Shown here: positions 23,113 to 31,979 of the stretch, piece after piece | Numbering within the stretch: the stretch's first letter is position 1 | How the letters are laid out: the number at the start of each line of letters is the position of its first letter | DNA from: Desulfobulbaceae bacterium | GTDB taxonomy: Bacteria; Desulfobacterota; Desulfobulbia; Desulfobulbales; Desulfobulbaceae | NCBI GenBank assembly: GCA_003508005.1 | Contig: DNUE01000069.1 | Location: forward strand, 1 to 54,106 | DNA: 54,106 bases | Reading direction: 5' to 3' | Notes under the pieces: generated by a model | The model's database searches: none | The model's input: only the letters and a program-made list of their open reading frames with translations | Told to the model about the DNA's origin: nothing | Made by a program: the position numbers and the translations under genes

Positions 23113-23522
23113 AATTTTCAGCTCCTCGCCGGCGAGGTGGGCCGCAAGGACGTACTGATGCCCCTGGTCGGCAATGGGGCCACCAGCTGACTCTCTATTT
23201 CCCTGCGGGATCTCGACCGCCAGCTTGCCATTGCCCGCATGACCGAGAAGGCCTATGCCGAGAGTCTGGATATTTTCAGGTTGCGCTATAAGTACGGGAC
23301 GATATCCCAGTTGCAGCTGAGCCAGACCGAGTCGCTGAACGAAACGGCACGAACGGTGGTCCCCAATCTGGAAGCGCTGGTCCGGGTGCAGGAAAACCAG
23401 CTGGCCGTGCTAACCGGGCAGCTACCCGGCGCCATTCCCCGCGGCCAGGAAATCGACCAGCTGACCGCGCCCGCTATCCCGGCCGGCCTGCCCTCAACCC
23501 TGCTCGAGCGCCGCCCGGGCGC
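23113..23522 (+). pseudogene. Remnant of a second NodT/OprM outer-membrane factor
   Basis: One reading frame gives NFQLLAGEVGRKDVLMPLVG, NGATS, stop (TGA at about 23188), then without a frame change LSISLRDLDRQLAIARMTEK, LDIFRLRYKYGTISQLQLSQ, LAVLTGQLPGAIPRGQ, EIDQLTAPAIPAGLPSTLLE and RRPG. This aligns end to end with the middle of the factor at 21690-23105 (LLANEAGRRSVLLTLVSNLA; LRGLDRQLEIARE; IPAGLPSQLLEQRPD). It has no start, an in-frame stop, and loses homology after RRPG. The sequence differs enough to be an old duplicate or a second system's gene. Confidence 0.75.
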
Positions 23523-23666
23523 CAGGGGAAAAACCCTGATGATTTCGCATCTCGCCGACCTGACAGCGCAAGGCGTCGATCAAAAACCAGAGAATTGGGC
23601 GTCTTCATCTCAAAGTTCACCCAGCTTTTTTTTTGCTACATTTGGATCAGACTGGCCCACCAACAG

Positions 23667-23681
23667 GAATCGTGCTATAAT
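23667..23681 (+). promoter_or_regulatory. Shared upstream word GAATCGTGCTATAAT (likely -10 region)
   Basis: GAATCGTGCTATAAT contains a perfect -10 (TATAAT, 23676-23681), and CTGG lies 11 bp before it. The paralogue at 25237 has CTGG, 11 bp, GAATCGTGCTATTCT at the corresponding position. No good -35 is present, so an activator may be needed. Confidence 0.5.
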
Positions 23682-23739
23682 TACAATTATGCGTTCCTGC
23701 TGCCAATACCTGCTCCCTTTATCCCGGAAGGAGGTTCAG

Positions 23740-24927
23740 ATGTCCCGGACACAGTTGAACATGACGGTTGGCCTTTCGCTGCTTTCCCTCGTTTTCACGC
23801 CCGCCCTTCTCCCGGCGGCCGATTCGGCTGTGGTGGTGCCTTTCTTTTCCAGCCAGAAGACTGTCGCCACCGGCTCCGCCATCAAAGGGACCTCAACCGA
23901 CGGCATCGGCCTCTACGGCTTCTCCTCGACCGGTTATGCCGTGCGGGGCGAGCAGGAGGGCACCCTGCCCGCCAGGGGCTACGGCGGCTACTTCACCAGC
24001 AGCACCGGCATCGGCCTTTACGGGGGTAGCACGGCAACTCCCTTCTATTCGAATGCCTATACGCAGGGCGTCTACGGATTCAGCGAGCACGGGTACGGCG
24101 TCCTGGGGACAACCGGTGATTCCGGCAAGGCAGGAGTGTACGGGATTGCACCCTCAACCGCGACAGGCAGTGCCGGCGTGTACGGAGTCGCCAAAGGACC
24201 AAGCGGCTATGGTGTGCGCGGCTATGCCAGCGGTTCCGCAGGTTATGGCGGATATTTTTCCAGCAGCAGCTACCGTGGTCTTTATGCCGGAACTTACTCT
24301 TCTTCGGATTATGCAGCATATATATATAACAGTAGTGGCTCCAGCCAACCGGGTATTTATGTGCGCGGCACAATTGTTGCGAGCGGAAGCAAAGCCGGAT
24401 ATGTAGTTGACATCGCTGTCAATGATGGCCCGGAAACCCTGGAGACCGGCGATCTGGTGGTGGTCACCGGTCATGGGGAGCCGGTTGCCGGCGAGATCCC
24501 CCTGATCCGCGTCCGGAAAAGCACGACTGCTGCAAGTTCGGCCATCGTCGGCGTGGTCGATCAGCCCTTCACCGTGCCGCCACCTGAACTCGCGGAGGCA
24601 GATCTGGACATCAGCGGTCTGGAGGCCGATACCAAGAGAAGCATTCAACCGCTGCCCGGCCCGGCTGCTTCCTCCGCGAGCCTGACCGACGGCACCGGCA
24701 TCGCCCCCGGCGAATACCTGTCCGTGGTCACCCTGGGCAGCTTCAAGGCGATCAAGGCGGACGCCACCGGCGGCCCGATCAGGCCGGGAAGCCTGCTCGT
24801 TTCGTCGCCTGAACCGGGCCATGCCATGGCGGCCGACAACCCCGGCTGCGGCACGGTGATCGGCAAGGCCCTCGGCGGCCTCGACAGCGGCACCGGCCTG
24901 ATCCCGGTCATGGTCACCCTCCACTAG
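23740..24927 (+). CDS. Secreted YGVYG-repeat surface protein (paralogue 1)
   Basis: A 395-residue exported protein. ATG 23740 has GGAAGGAGG upstream; the longer frame to the left is the efflux-factor remnant read through in frame, so it is not part of this gene. The signal peptide (TVGLSLLSLVFTPALLPAA) is followed by DSAVVVPFFSSQK, a weak form of the VVVxPMG segment. Then come short glycine/tyrosine repeats (IGLYGFSSTGYAVRG, ARGYGGYFTSSTGIGLYGG, GVYGFSEHGYGVLGTTGDSG, YGVRGYASGSAGYGGYFS) as in fibrous tail- or adhesin-like proteins. The C-terminal half (LETGDLVVVTGHGEPVAGE, GEYLSVVTLGSFKAIKAD, GSLLVSSPEPGHAMAAD, GLDSGTGLIPVMVTLH) is a beta-rich domain shared with the paralogue at 25237. Function unknown; surface fibre formation is an inference. 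Confidence 0.8.
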   Translation: MSRTQLNMTVGLSLLSLVFTPALLPAADSAVVVPFFSSQKTVATGSAIKGTSTDGIGLYGFSSTGYAVRGEQEGTLPARGYGGYFTSSTGIGLYGGSTATPFYSNAYTQGVYGFSEHGYGVLGTTGDSGKAGVYGIAPSTATGSAGVYGVAKGPSGYGVRGYASGSAGYGGYFSSSSYRGLYAGTYSSSDYAAYIYNSSGSSQPGIYVRGTIVASGSKAGYVVDIAVNDGPETLETGDLVVVTGHGEPVAGEIPLIRVRKSTTAASSAIVGVVDQPFTVPPPELAEADLDISGLEADTKRSIQPLPGPAASSASLTDGTGIAPGEYLSVVTLGSFKAIKADATGGPIRPGSLLVSSPEPGHAMAADNPGCGTVIGKALGGLDSGTGLIPVMVTLH

Positions 24928-25155
24928 GAAGCACCGGCTCTGCCACTCCTCTCCTTCCCTCCACCCTTCTGGCCGCAAGCGGAGCTGGCGATCCCCCCAT
25001 GTACCCCGTTTACGCCAAGACCATTCCTCCCCCCAGTCGTTCCGAATACCTTGACCATCGAACCCTTTCCTTCTTTTTCTCTTGAATAGGGCGACTGCGC
25101 AACCGCCTTTTCCTTTTTTTCTTCCCTCTTTGGGTTAGGGCTGGTTCAACGGCGT
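24928..25155. other. Intergenic region without a recognised gene
   Basis: About 230 bp of pyrimidine-rich sequence between the two YGVYG-repeat genes (CCTTTTCCTTTTTTTCTTCC near 25110). No hairpin terminator or ORF with a ribosome site was found. Confidence 0.4.
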
Positions 25156-25170
25156 GAATCGTGCTATTCT
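25156..25170 (+). promoter_or_regulatory. Shared upstream word GAATCGTGCTATTCT
   Basis: Second copy of the word at 23667-23681, 81 bp before ATG 25237 (73 bp in the first copy). Both leaders also share a CCTGC-CG-C-AT-CC-GCTCCCTT pattern and the ribosome site CCCGGAAGGAGG. Confidence 0.45.
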
Positions 25171-25236
25171 TCTTTGGAGATACATCCGCTTTCCTGCCGC
25201 CGATGCCGGCTCCCTTAGACCCGGAAGGAGGTACCT

Positions 25237-26349
25237 ATGGTTCGCCCACAGTTGAACGTCACGGTCGGTCTTGCCCTGCTCGCCCTGCTTTACGCATCAA
25301 CCCTCCAGGCTGCCGATAAGGTCGTGGTTATCCCGATGGGATCAGGTGCAAAGGGAACCGTTGAACCAGTTGCCCAGGGAACAAACGGGCAAGTCCAATA
25401 TAACGATGAAGGCAAGATGGCAGGCGCTGAAGTCTATTATGACAAGGCTACCGGCAAGCTTGAACTGCCTGGCGAGATAAGAACCACGGTGGCCACCGGA
25501 TCCGCCACCAGCGGGACGTCGACCGGCGGCTTCGGTATCTACGGTTTGACGGAAAACGGCTACGGTGTTTACGGCGTGGATACAGGAGCAACTCAGGGCA
25601 GGGGCTACGGCGGCTACTTCACCAGCAACACCGGCGTGGGGGTCTTTGGTTACAGCAATGCCACAAATACCTGGACGAATATGTATGCTCCCGGCATCTA
25701 TGGGAAAAGCGCGAACGGAACCGGCGTGTTCGGCAGGAGCGATTCCACTCAAAGCTGGCGAACCGCCGGAGTTCTCGGCTGGGGAACGGGTGGGCCGGGC
25801 GGCCTGTTCCTGAGTTACAGCGGCAATATCATCGAAGGGTATGAAGATGTCAATCTCAACAATGACAACGTCCTATACTTGCGCTTCAAAGTTGATTATA
25901 ACGGCAACGTCTATGCCGACGGCACGTACTCCTCCCCCGCTGCGGACGTAGCCGAGCGCATCGACCCCAGCGAGCGCCTGGAGCCGGGGAGCGTGGTCGA
26001 AATCGACCCCGACAGCCCCGGCCGGTTCCGCCTCAGCCGCTCTCCCTTCTCGACTCTGGTCGCCGGCGTGATCTCAACCAACCCGGCGGTCATCATGAAC
26101 AACGGCGAAATCGAGAACAGCGACCGCCCGGACGACCGGCCGCTGCTGGCGCTGACAGGGCAGGTGCCGGTGCGGGTCAGCGCCGAAAACGGCCCCATTG
26201 TCCCTGGCGACATGCTGGTCAGCTCGTCCGCGCCAGGCCACGCCATGCGCGCCGGCGGCGATCCGCCCGCCGGCACGGTGGTCGGCAAGGCGCTCGGCGT
26301 TCTCGACAGCGGCACCGGCCTGATCCAGGTTTTGGCCACCCTCCAGTAG
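25237..26349 (+). CDS. Secreted YGVYG-repeat surface protein (paralogue 2) with VVVIPMG segment
   Basis: A 370-residue exported protein. ATG 25237 follows GGAAGGAGGTACCT and opens signal peptide MVRPQLNVTVGLALLALLYA to LQAADKVVVIPMGSGAKG. A linker resembling phage tail-fibre entry segments (GTNGQVQYNDEGKMAGAEVY) is followed by repeats (FGIYGLTENGYGVYGVD, RGYGGYFTSNTGVGVFGYS, GIYGKSANGTGVFGRS). Then comes VYADGTYSSPAADVAERID and the C-terminal domain shared with paralogue 1 (PGSVVEIDPDSPGRFRLS, GDMLVSSSAPGHAMRAGG, LDSGTGLIQVLATLQ). The YSSPAADxAE segment resembles the entry to S74-type chaperone domains of tail fibres, but no catalytic Ser/Lys dyad was recognised. Probably a trimeric surface fibre. 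Confidence 0.8.
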   Translation: MVRPQLNVTVGLALLALLYASTLQAADKVVVIPMGSGAKGTVEPVAQGTNGQVQYNDEGKMAGAEVYYDKATGKLELPGEIRTTVATGSATSGTSTGGFGIYGLTENGYGVYGVDTGATQGRGYGGYFTSNTGVGVFGYSNATNTWTNMYAPGIYGKSANGTGVFGRSDSTQSWRTAGVLGWGTGGPGGLFLSYSGNIIEGYEDVNLNNDNVLYLRFKVDYNGNVYADGTYSSPAADVAERIDPSERLEPGSVVEIDPDSPGRFRLSRSPFSTLVAGVISTNPAVIMNNGEIENSDRPDDRPLLALTGQVPVRVSAENGPIVPGDMLVSSSAPGHAMRAGGDPPAGTVVGKALGVLDSGTGLIQVLATLQ

Positions 26350-26408
26350 GAGCCGACAACGGGCTTGGCAAAAACCACCCTTTCCACCTTCCAACCTACC
26401 GGCCATCC

Positions 26409-27806
26409 ATGGAGCTGAGGACGTCCCTCGTTTACCCGGCCATCTCCATCAAGGGCTTCGGCGGGCTGATGCAAGGCATGGACGGCGGCTGGATATCGCA
26501 CGGACTGGCCTCCATCAGCGCCGCAGCCAAAGCGTCGGGTTTCGCCATCGACCTGATCGACCTGCGGGCCCTGCGGGGCTGGGACCATTTCCGCCAGGTC
26601 CTGCAGGAGCGCTCCCCCCGGGTGCTCGGCTTCACCATGATGAGCTCCGATGCCGAGAACGTACGCACCGCCTCGGCCATGGCCAAGGATCTCGATCCGG
26701 CCGTCATCACCCTGGCCGGCGGCCCCCATGTGTCTATGGCCCCTGACGACGCGGCCCTGTTCCCCCACCTCGACTACCTGGTGATCGGGGAGGGCGAAGA
26801 GCTGTTCCCGCGGCTGCTGGCCGGGTTCGCCCGCGGCGAACGGCCTGGCGAACGCATGCTGCGCGGCCAGAGACCGCAGCTCGACCTCCTGCCCTTCAGC
26901 GACCGGCAACTCTTCCTCGACGAGTGGCGACGCTGCGGCTTTGTGGTGGATTCGCCCGAGGTCCCTTTCCTGCCCGAACTGCCGCCGCCCTTTGCCACCA
27001 TCATTGCCGGCCGGGGCTGTCCCTTCCACTGCTCCTTCTGCAAGCCGGGCGAGGACCTGCTTTTCGGCCGCGCCATGCGCACCCGCAGCCCGGAAAACGT
27101 GGTTGCGGAGCTGGCCGGACTGGCCGAACGCTTCCGGCTGCGGAGTTTCCTCTTCCACGACGACTGCCTGTTCCACGACCGGGCCTGGCTGCAGCGCTTT
27201 GCCGAATGCTACCGGCAGGCCGGCCTGACCATGCGATTTTTCTGCCAAAGCCGAGCCGACCTTCTTGTCCGCAACCAGGACCTGCTGCCGGAACTGCGGG
27301 CCATCGGCCTGCGCGGCCTCTTCATCGGTTTTGAAAGCGGCAGCCAGCGCATCCTCGATTTTCTGCGCAAGGGCACAACGGTCCGGGAAAACCTGGAAGC
27401 GGCCCGCCTGTGCAAACGGAACAAGCTCGCCATCTGGGCCAACTACATGCTGGGGATCCCAACCGAGACCAGGGGGGAGGCACAGGCCACGGTCGAGATG
27501 ATCCGCACCATCGACCCGGACTACTTCAGCCCCGCCTTTTTCACGCCCCAGCCGGGCACCGAGCTCGGCCGCTACGTGGAGGAGCACGGCCTCGGCCTGC
27601 AAAAGGGCTATGAGGGCATGCGCCGCAATCCCGACGCGCCGAAGATCAGGGGGATCGACTACGATTTTCTTAAGAAGGCCCTGGCCGAGAGCAGACGGCG
27701 GCGGCCAGGCAACATGATTCGCCGCGGGGTGAGCCGCTTCAGCGTCCGGGTGCAGCGCAAACTCATGCGGCTGTGGCCCTTTCAGGCCCCCCTGTCGAAC
27801 CGGTGA
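26409..27806 (+). CDS. B12-binding-type radical SAM protein at the head of the glycan locus
   Basis: A 465-residue protein. Residues 1-150 form a Rossmann-like cobalamin-binding-type domain (LRALRGWDHFRQVLQERSP, RVLGFTMMSSDAENV, ITLAGGPHVSMAP, YLVIGEGEE); the classic DxHxxG motif is absent. The radical SAM core begins IIAGRGCPFHCSFCKPG with the CxxxCxxC cluster motif (Cys204, 208, 211), then FRLRSFLFHDDCLFHD, FFCQSRADLL, GLFIGFESGSQRILDF and YMLGIPTETRGEAQAT. Such enzymes do methylations or C-C rearrangements on lipids, glycans or cofactors. It sits 6 nt ahead of a glycosyltransferase and starts the plus-strand glycan operon, so a sugar or lipid-carrier modification is plausible but unproven. 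Confidence 0.85.
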   Translation: MELRTSLVYPAISIKGFGGLMQGMDGGWISHGLASISAAAKASGFAIDLIDLRALRGWDHFRQVLQERSPRVLGFTMMSSDAENVRTASAMAKDLDPAVITLAGGPHVSMAPDDAALFPHLDYLVIGEGEELFPRLLAGFARGERPGERMLRGQRPQLDLLPFSDRQLFLDEWRRCGFVVDSPEVPFLPELPPPFATIIAGRGCPFHCSFCKPGEDLLFGRAMRTRSPENVVAELAGLAERFRLRSFLFHDDCLFHDRAWLQRFAECYRQAGLTMRFFCQSRADLLVRNQDLLPELRAIGLRGLFIGFESGSQRILDFLRKGTTVRENLEAARLCKRNKLAIWANYMLGIPTETRGEAQATVEMIRTIDPDYFSPAFFTPQPGTELGRYVEEHGLGLQKGYEGMRRNPDAPKIRGIDYDFLKKALAESRRRRPGNMIRRGVSRFSVRVQRKLMRLWPFQAPLSNR

Positions 27807-27811
27807 AGAAG

Positions 27812-28729
27812 ATGCCCGCTACCGTCGCCATCGTTGTCACCCATGACGGCCAAAAGCATCTGGCGCGCTGCCTGCCCGACCTGCTTGCCCAGAGCCTGCC
27901 CTTTGCCGCCGTCCTGGTCGTGGACAACGGCAGCGCTGATGGAACCCCGGCCTGGCTGGGGGAGCAATTTCCGGCCATCGAACTGCTGCGGCTGGATGTT
28001 AACCGCGGCTTCAGCGGCGGGGTCAATCACGGCCTGCGGCGAGTGCTCCGGGAGAACCGTTATGACTATGTGGCCCTGATCAACAACGATGTCGCGCTCG
28101 AACCCGGCTGGCATGCCAAAGCCCGCCGGGCCCTGCTGGCCGATCCGCGCCTTGGGTCCTGCGCCACCTGCCTGCTCCGGGCGGACCAGCCGGAACTGGT
28201 GGACAGCGCTGGCATCACCTGGATTGGCCCGGGCAGGGCCGATAACTACCTGAGCGGCCGGACCGCTCCTCCTCCCGACGAACCGCCCCGGGAACTGTTC
28301 GGGGCCTGCGCGGCCGCAGCCCTCTACCGGACCGAACTTTTCGCGCGGGTTGGAATGTTCGACGAATTGCTCTTTGCCTATCAGGAGGACGTTGACCTCT
28401 CCCTGCGGGCGCGGGCAGCGGGATGGCGCTGTGTGTTCGCGCCCGCGGCCCGCGGCCTGCACACCGGCCACGGCAGCAACCGGCCCTTTCCGGCGGGCGG
28501 CACCTGGGCCGACTATTACAATGCCCGCAACCGGCTCGCCGTCCTGGTCGCATCGCTCCCCGCAGCCGAATGGCGCGAACACTGGCGCACTATTCTCGCC
28601 ACGGAGGCACAAACCCTGCTGGCCGGTTTCCGGGAGCGGCGGGCGGCTGCCGTCCTGGCCGGCTTCAGCCGCGGGCTGCTGCGAATGCCGGGACTGCTCC
28701 TGCGGCGGTGCCGGGTCACGCAGGGATAG
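27812..28729 (+). CDS. Family 2 glycosyltransferase (rhamnosyltransferase-like)
   Basis: A 305-residue GT-A enzyme. ATG 27812 is used; a GTG at 27803 overlapping the upstream stop would add three residues. Motifs: VAIVVTHDGQKHLARCLPDL, VLVVDNGSADGT (nucleotide-sugar binding), LDVNRGFSGGVNHGL, ALINNDVALEPGW (DxD-like) and AYQEDVDLSLRARAAGWR (catalytic ED). The layout is that of WbbL-type transferases in O-antigen clusters. No membrane helix, so cytoplasmic or peripheral. Sugar specificity is not predictable. Confidence 0.88.
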   Translation: MPATVAIVVTHDGQKHLARCLPDLLAQSLPFAAVLVVDNGSADGTPAWLGEQFPAIELLRLDVNRGFSGGVNHGLRRVLRENRYDYVALINNDVALEPGWHAKARRALLADPRLGSCATCLLRADQPELVDSAGITWIGPGRADNYLSGRTAPPPDEPPRELFGACAAAALYRTELFARVGMFDELLFAYQEDVDLSLRARAAGWRCVFAPAARGLHTGHGSNRPFPAGGTWADYYNARNRLAVLVASLPAAEWREHWRTILATEAQTLLAGFRERRAAAVLAGFSRGLLRMPGLLLRRCRVTQG

Positions 28730-28730
28730 G

Positions 28731-29480
28731 ATGAGCGACTGGTCCCCGATCAGCGTGGTGATGATCACCCGGAACGCGTCCGCCACCCTGCCGGTTGCCC
28801 TTGGCTCCATTCCCGCCGGGGCCGAGATCATCGTGGCCGACGCTGACAGCACCGACCAAACCGTCCCCATCGCCCGCTCGTTCGGGGCCCGGGTGATCCG
28901 GCAGGACCAGGATCCGGTCGCGGCGGCGGGCGGCAATTTCGACCTGGCCCGAAACAAGGCCATGGAACTGGCCCGACGCGACTGGCTGTTCATCCTGGAT
29001 GGCGACGAACAGCTCGTCCCGGCACTGGCCGAAGAAATTGCCGCCACTGTCCGAACCGGCCAGGATCATGCGGCCTATGACCTGCCGCGCCGCAACCTGT
29101 TCTGGGGCAAAGCGGTCCGGCTGCTCGGCGAGGACCGGCAGATCCGGCTGCTACGAAAAGGACGGGGCCGCTACGTGGACCGCTGCCTGCACTGCCCGAT
29201 CCGGATCGACGGTCCGGTGGGCCACCTGCTGCACGCGCTCATCCACCACAATGTCACCGGTTTGCAGGACGTTGTCCGCCGCTTCCGCCGCTATCTGCCC
29301 ATTGAGCGCCAAACCAGAGCCCCGGCGGCAAGCCGCCACGCCGCGCTGCGCCATATTTTGCGGATGTCCCGCTACTACCTGCTCCGCCAGGAGGCCTGGC
29401 GCGACGGCTGGCAGGGAGTCCTGGCAAGCTGCATTTTCGGCCTTTACCACGGCCTGGCGCAGTGGCCCCGCAAAAAATAA
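28731..29480 (+). CDS. Family 2 glycosyltransferase (WaaE/KdtX-like)
   Basis: A 249-residue protein that starts 1 nt after the previous stop (ATG 28731). ISVVMITRNASATLPVALGS, EIIVADADSTDQT and NKAMELARRDWLFILDGDEQL are the typical motifs of the lipopolysaccharide-core WaaE/KdtX group (DADSTDxT; LDxDE). The C-terminal part (LHCPIRIDGPVGHLLHALIH, RRFRRYLPIERQTRAPAA) matches that group as well. Predicted to add a sugar to a lipid-linked or core acceptor at the inner face of the membrane. Confidence 0.88.
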   Translation: MSDWSPISVVMITRNASATLPVALGSIPAGAEIIVADADSTDQTVPIARSFGARVIRQDQDPVAAAGGNFDLARNKAMELARRDWLFILDGDEQLVPALAEEIAATVRTGQDHAAYDLPRRNLFWGKAVRLLGEDRQIRLLRKGRGRYVDRCLHCPIRIDGPVGHLLHALIHHNVTGLQDVVRRFRRYLPIERQTRAPAASRHAALRHILRMSRYYLLRQEAWRDGWQGVLASCIFGLYHGLAQWPRKK

Positions 29481-29484
29481 CCAT

Positions 29485-30450
29485 ATGCAGTCAACCAGCC
29501 TGATCATCGTCAACTTCAACAGCGAAGCGCACGTCATTGCCGCTCTGATTGAACTGGCCTCGATGCCGGGCGAACTGCCCGGCCAGCTCGTCGTGGTGGA
29601 CAACAGCCCCGCGCACGGTCTTGGCCGGCTCCTAGAAGTTCTCGACCTGCGCATCGAGTATGTCCCGGCCAACCGCAACCTGGGCTTTGCCGGGGGGGTC
29701 AACCTGGGGCTGGCCCGCTGCGCAGGCCGGTTCGTCATCCTGCTCAACCCCGATGCCCGGCCCCAGCCGCACTGCCTCCCAGGCCTGGTCAGGGTGCTGG
29801 CGGAGCATCCCGACATCGCGGTGGCCGGCCCTGCCCAGCTGCCCTTTGCCGAGGGAGAGCCCCTCGTCCCCTCAGCCACCAGGCGCGACCCCTCCCTGCT
29901 AACCGCCTTGATCGAATATACGGCCTTCCGCAGGCTGGTGGCCGACGACTGGCTGCAGACCCGCTACTTTGTTTCCCCGAGCCCGGAAACCGAACCCATC
30001 GACTGCGCCATGGTCCAGGGCGCCTGCTTCGCCTTCCGCCGCAGCTGGCAGGAAAAGACCGGCCCCTTTGACGCTGAGCGATTCTTTCTCTACTGGGAGG
30101 AGACCGATTTCTGCCGCCGGGTCCGCAAGCTGGGCGGCCGGGTCGTCTACTGCCCGCAGCTGCGCTGCCGACATCTGGGCGGGGCCAGCATGGCCGGGGG
30201 CGTACAGGATATCCATCACTTCTGGCGCAGCTGTTATGCCTACCACCGCAAGCACCATGGCCGCATGGCCGCTTTTCTGCTCAGGCTGCTGCTCGTCCCC
30301 GGCATGACGGCTGAACTGCTCATCCTGCTGGCGCTCTCCCGCTTCAGGCATAGGGGCGATCGCCAGCTTGAACGTCATATCGACAGGCTGCAGGCCATCC
30401 TTATTGAACAGTTCCATTCCCGCCGGCAACAGGATACAATCAGGGCATGA
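29485..30450 (+). CDS. Family 2 glycosyltransferase (WbbL-like)
   Basis: A 321-residue protein from ATG 29485, 4 nt after the previous gene. Motifs: TSLIIVNFNSEAHVIAALIE, LVVVDNSPAHG, VPANRNLGFAGGVNLGLARC, FVILLNPDARPQP (DxD-like) and FLYWEETDFCRRVRKLGGRV. A hydrophobic C-terminal stretch (FLLRLLLVPGMTAELLILLA) may anchor it to the membrane. Its stop overlaps the flippase start (ATGA). Confidence 0.88.
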   Translation: MQSTSLIIVNFNSEAHVIAALIELASMPGELPGQLVVVDNSPAHGLGRLLEVLDLRIEYVPANRNLGFAGGVNLGLARCAGRFVILLNPDARPQPHCLPGLVRVLAEHPDIAVAGPAQLPFAEGEPLVPSATRRDPSLLTALIEYTAFRRLVADDWLQTRYFVSPSPETEPIDCAMVQGACFAFRRSWQEKTGPFDAERFFLYWEETDFCRRVRKLGGRVVYCPQLRCRHLGGASMAGGVQDIHHFWRSCYAYHRKHHGRMAAFLLRLLLVPGMTAELLILLALSRFRHRGDRQLERHIDRLQAILIEQFHSRRQQDTIRA

Positions 30451-31979
30451 ACCTTTCCCGGATGCTGATCCGCAACGCCCTGGTCGGCGGCGGTGCCCGC
30501 CTCTTCACCCTGCTGGTCGGGCTGGTGATCACCCCGTACCTGCTGGCCCGGCTGGGGATGGACAGGTTCGGGATCTGGGCCCTGCTCGGGGTCGTAACCG
30601 GGCTGGTGGCCCTGGGTGATTTCAGTTTCAAGACCTCGCTGATCAGACACCTGGCCGGCGCCTGGGCCAAAGGCGACCGGCAGTCCGTCCGGGCCTTCGC
30701 CTCGAGCGGCCTGTTTTTCTGCCTGGCCAATGCCCTGCTGCTGGGCGCTCTGCTCTGGTGGAACACCGACCGCCTCCTTGACCTGCTCAACATTCCTCTC
30801 ATCCATCGCAGCGAAGCCCGGCTCACTTTTGCCTTCGGTGTGGCCGCCCAGCTGACCACCATCGGCCTGGCCATCTTTCCAGCGCTCTGCGATGCCAGGC
30901 AACGCCTTGACATCACCAACGGGCTCGGCATGGTCTCCCTCGTTCTGGGCGCAGCCCTGACGGTGGCCGCCGTGGAAAGCGGCTTTGGGCTGCCGGGCGT
31001 AGCGCTGGCCCAACTGGCGGCAACCCTCATTTTTTTCCTGACCTCGCTGCTGGCAACCCGCCGACTGTTCGGCCCGCTCGGGCTCTCCCCGCGCGCGGTC
31101 CGAGCAAGGACCCTGCGCACCCTGCTCGGCTTCGGCATGACCCTGCACCTGAGCACCGTCTGTGGGATCATCAACCAGCAGTTCGACAAGTTCCTGCTGA
31201 TCCGCTGGACCGGCCTCGGCTGGGTAGGGTCCTATGAACTGGCCCTCAAATGGGTGGGCAACGCAGGCTCCCTGCAGCCCTTCCTGGCCGCCGCGCTGCT
31301 GCCCGCCGGCAGTCACCTAGCCGCCACTGGAGACATGGACGGGCTGCGCGCCATCTACCGCAAGGCCTACCGCTATCTGTTCCTGGTCGGCCTGCCGCCT
31401 TTTTTCTTCCTGGCGGTCCATGCGGAGGCGATCATGCGGGTCTGGCTCGGGCATGCCGATCACCGGGCCGCCTCCCTGTTGGTCCTGCTCAGCGCAGGAT
31501 ACGCGGCCAACTCGCTTTCCAACGGCATGGCCTATGTCTGCCAGGGGGTCGGGCGGCCCGACATCCAGGCAGCCCAGTCGTTCGTCCAGCTCCTTCTCAA
31601 CGTGGGGCTTAGCGCTGTTCTCTTCCTGCTGATCGGACCCCTGGGCGCGGCCGTCGGGACCAGCCTTTCCCTGCTGGCCGGTGCCGCCCTGTTTGTGGTC
31701 TTTTTTCATCGCCATCTGGCGATCAGCAGCGGTTCCCTGCTGCGCGAAACAGCCCTGACGCCATTTCTTGCCTCTCTGGCCGCGGCGGCGATCTCGCGTT
31801 TTGCTCTGGCCTGGCTGGAGCAAAGCGACCGCTGGCTGGCGCTAGCCGGCCTGGCCGGCAGCGGACTTCTTTTCCTGGCCGTATACCTCGGGATCTGCCT
31901 GGCCGGCGGCCAGGTTACCCTCAGCGATCTGGCCCGGTTGCGGGCCCTCTGGCCGCGCATGGAAGGCAGGACGCGATGA
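30447..31979 (+). CDS. Wzx-type polysaccharide flippase (MOP superfamily)
   Basis: A 510-residue protein with about 12-14 predicted helices (LVGGGARLFTLLVGLVITPY, RFGIWALLGVVTGLVALG, FFCLANALLLGALLWW, LFLVGLPPFFFLAVHAEAIM, LSAVLFLLIGPLGAAVGTSL). The N-terminus (NALVGGGARLFTLLVGLVIT PYLL, GMDRFGIWALLG) is characteristic of O-antigen/exopolysaccharide flippases, which turn undecaprenyl-linked repeat units to the periplasmic side. It lies between glycosyltransferases with 4-nt overlaps at both ends, which fits a Wzx/Wzy-dependent pathway with the ligase/polymerase at 41444-43396. Confidence 0.9.
   Translation: MNLSRMLIRNALVGGGARLFTLLVGLVITPYLLARLGMDRFGIWALLGVVTGLVALGDFSFKTSLIRHLAGAWAKGDRQSVRAFASSGLFFCLANALLLGALLWWNTDRLLDLLNIPLIHRSEARLTFAFGVAAQLTTIGLAIFPALCDARQRLDITNGLGMVSLVLGAALTVAAVESGFGLPGVALAQLAATLIFFLTSLLATRRLFGPLGLSPRAVRARTLRTLLGFGMTLHLSTVCGIINQQFDKFLLIRWTGLGWVGSYELALKWVGNAGSLQPFLAAALLPAGSHLAATGDMDGLRAIYRKAYRYLFLVGLPPFFFLAVHAEAIMRVWLGHADHRAASLLVLLSAGYAANSLSNGMAYVCQGVGRPDIQAAQSFVQLLLNVGLSAVLFLLIGPLGAAVGTSLSLLAGAALFVVFFHRHLAISSGSLLRETALTPFLASLAAAAISRFALAWLEQSDRWLALAGLAGSGLLFLAVYLGICLAGGQVTLSDLARLRALWPRMEGRTR

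Noticed and set aside
23239..23739. A long fusion of the efflux-factor remnant with the YGVYG-repeat protein
   Set aside because: The frame happens to stay open, but the second gene has its own ribosome site and signal peptide at 23740.
25911..27602. A 563-codon minus-strand open frame spanning a YGVYG protein and the radical SAM gene
   Set aside because: It crosses two convincing plus-strand genes and their gap, with no motif of its own.
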